From: a virus
IMG/VR virus record: IMGVR_UViG_3300020034_000004
Coordinates: 1-64,000 of that record
Reading direction: 5' to 3' (one strand)
DNA: 64,000 nt
Positions within the stretch are counted from its first letter, which is position 1. Each line of letters opens with the position of its first letter. Shown here one piece after another: positions 62,962-64,000 of this stretch. Below the pieces are notes generated by a model. It was given only the letters and a program-made list of their open reading frames with translations. It had not been told where the DNA came from and made no database searches. The position numbers and the translations under genes are program-made.

Positions 62962-63101
62962 CGTTTTAAATTAAACTTTCTCAGCCATTTATTAATTGTA
63001 ACCTGTGTTGTACCACAAATTTCAGCGATTTTCGTTTCTGTCAATCTTTCTGTGATGTATTTACGGGTGAGCCATTTCTTAGATTTATAATAAGCGGGCA
63101 T
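62958..63101 (-). CDS. 47-aa helix-turn-helix protein
   Basis: YITERLTETKIAEICGTTQV then TINKWLRKFNLKR is a homeodomain-like HTH with a basic recognition helix. ATGA overlap with the GT25 gene. Could regulate the cassette. Confidence 0.65.
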   Translation of the reverse strand: MPAYYKSKKWLTRKYITERLTETKIAEICGTTQVTINKWLRKFNLKR

Positions 63102-63154
63102 GAACATTTCCAATCCATTCCAAGAATTCATCCATTGTTTGGTTTGATTTTGCT

Positions 63155-63736
63155 CTATTCCTTGGTCGTGCCATATTTTTCCAATCCATAATAAGCTATA
63201 GCAATTGCATCTGAAATATTATTAGATTCAGTATTAATATCATAATTTACTTTAACCCAATTCATAGTTCTTTGCTTTCTTATTTCCCTGCTTTTGTTAG
63301 AGTACCAGGATGCCGACTTGCCTGGGAAGTCTATCTTAATTTGTTCTTTCTCTACTTTTGTGAGGGTTTTATTCGAAATAAAGTTTTGCCAAGTCACAGG
63401 CGGCACTTCTTCAACAGATTTTCCATCTTGCATAATAGACGCGATAAGGGCACCAAAAGAATATGCCAATAAGACCACAGTCTTTTTGTTTTGAACAAAT
63501 ATAGCAGATTCAAATACAATCAGGTCAAAATCAAATTTTCCTCTTAGGGCAGCAACTTCTGCTTGCCCATGAGCTAATCGCTCCCATACAGTCTTCCCAG
63601 TGAATTTAATCTCTCCCCATTCGATAGGACCATCCGCACCATACCAACAATACGCAAACGAGTTGGTTGATGCATCAACACCCAACACTGAATCAACTCT
63701 CCGTGCCTTTACTTTAGTCAATGTTCCTATTCCCAT
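63155..63736 (-). CDS. RuvC-like Holliday junction resolvase
   Basis: 193 residues. VLGVDASTNSFAY (first Asp), LIVFESAIFV (Glu), PPVTWQNFI and NISDAIAIAYYG (final Asp) form the RuvC-type RNase H fold site. Resolves branched DNA before packaging. Confidence 0.83.
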   Translation of the reverse strand: MGIGTLTKVKARRVDSVLGVDASTNSFAYCWYGADGPIEWGEIKFTGKTVWERLAHGQAEVAALRGKFDFDLIVFESAIFVQNKKTVVLLAYSFGALIASIMQDGKSVEEVPPVTWQNFISNKTLTKVEKEQIKIDFPGKSASWYSNKSREIRKQRTMNWVKVNYDINTESNNISDAIAIAYYGLEKYGTTKE

Positions 63737-63779
63737 ATGTATATGTTATCATAATGTAACATATTATGCACAATAAAGA

Positions 63780-63962
63780 TTATTGCCAATTAACGGCTAG
63801 CATCATGTTTATAACAGACCTATTGGTTTGAATCTGTTGCTTAGTGGCGCAGCTATTGCAATCAACACCATCGTTGTAACGAGACAATTTCGTTGTCTGG
63901 CATGTTCTGCAATATCTAGTCATTCCATTACGTTGGTCGCGTCTGGCGTAGTACTTTTCCAT
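63780..63962 (-). CDS. Small zinc-ribbon protein, 60 aa
   Basis: YCRTCQTTKL and DCNSCATK give CxxC...CxxC, basic N-terminus (YYARRDQRNG). Resembles the N-terminal zinc part of some Endo VII proteins. Ribosome site weak. Confidence 0.5.
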   Translation of the reverse strand: MEKYYARRDQRNGMTRYCRTCQTTKLSRYNDGVDCNSCATKQQIQTNRSVINMMLAVNWQ

Positions 63963-64000
63963 GATTCTTCGGTTGGTCGCGATTCGACAGCACTCAGCAG

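Noticed and set aside
1-64000. CRISPR array
   Set aside because: No series of equal-length direct repeats with regular spacers was seen; the frequent repeat is a 7-nt dispersed motif.
1-64000. Integrase or attachment site
   Set aside because: No recombinase gene or obvious att repeat was seen in this window.

Overview
This window is part of the genome of a large, low-GC tailed bacteriophage whose gene content points to an actinobacterial host. The host markers are a WhiB-like protein (16655-16972), two Lsr2-type DNA-binding proteins (1-150, 366-803), an Rpf-like transglycosylase lipoprotein (31534-32133) and a snapalysin-like secreted metalloprotease (5447-6100). A Streptomyces-type host is plausible but not proven. 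Nearly every gene is on the minus strand, packed with 1-8 nt overlaps and good AGGAGG-type ribosome sites. The main exceptions are two HNH endonucleases and the Rpf-like gene on the plus strand. Promoters are easy to read: TTGACA, usually 17 bp, then TAnnnT. Several sit 6-7 nt before a start codon, giving leaderless mRNAs.

Layout. 1-24 kb holds early/accessory genes: many tiny membrane or zinc-ribbon proteins, SprT-like protease, CCA-adding-type nucleotidyltransferase, macro-domain protein with an HNH insertion, two metallophosphoesterases, thioredoxin, KTSC protein, WhiB, ClpP-like protease, cupin, and RIIB-like and RIIA-like proteins. 24-50 kb is a tRNA archipelago of about 37 tRNA genes or tRNA-like elements, none with an encoded CCA end. 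They are interleaved with small genes, homing endonucleases, structured non-coding RNAs and strong promoters. The same stretch carries two secreted proteins (SGNH hydrolase, metzincin relative), a lytic transglycosylase, an RlaP-like nucleotidyltransferase and a Ro60/TROVE protein split into two genes. 50-53 kb holds an Rnl2-like RNA ligase, a GGQ ribosome-rescue protein and an HNH. 53.6-58.7 kb is the packaging block: a large terminase carrying three inteins, a small-terminase candidate and an FmdB-type zinc ribbon. 58.7-63 kb holds nucleotide metabolism (5'-nucleotidase, dNMP kinase) and a sugar cassette (three glycosyltransferases, a sugar epimerase). A RuvC-like resolvase closes the window.

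How the parts may work together. The phage carries its own tRNA pool, a CCA-adding-type enzyme to mature it, an RNA ligase, a second nucleotidyltransferase, Ro60 and a GGQ rescue factor. Together these look like a translation-maintenance system that could survive host tRNA-cleaving defences. The tRNAs with anticodons UUG, UUC and UUU, the class attacked by PrrC/RloC/zymocin-type nucleases, have an unexpected long variable arm, while three Leu-anticodon tRNAs lack one. All functional statements come from motif reading by eye. No database search, fold calculation or alignment program was run.
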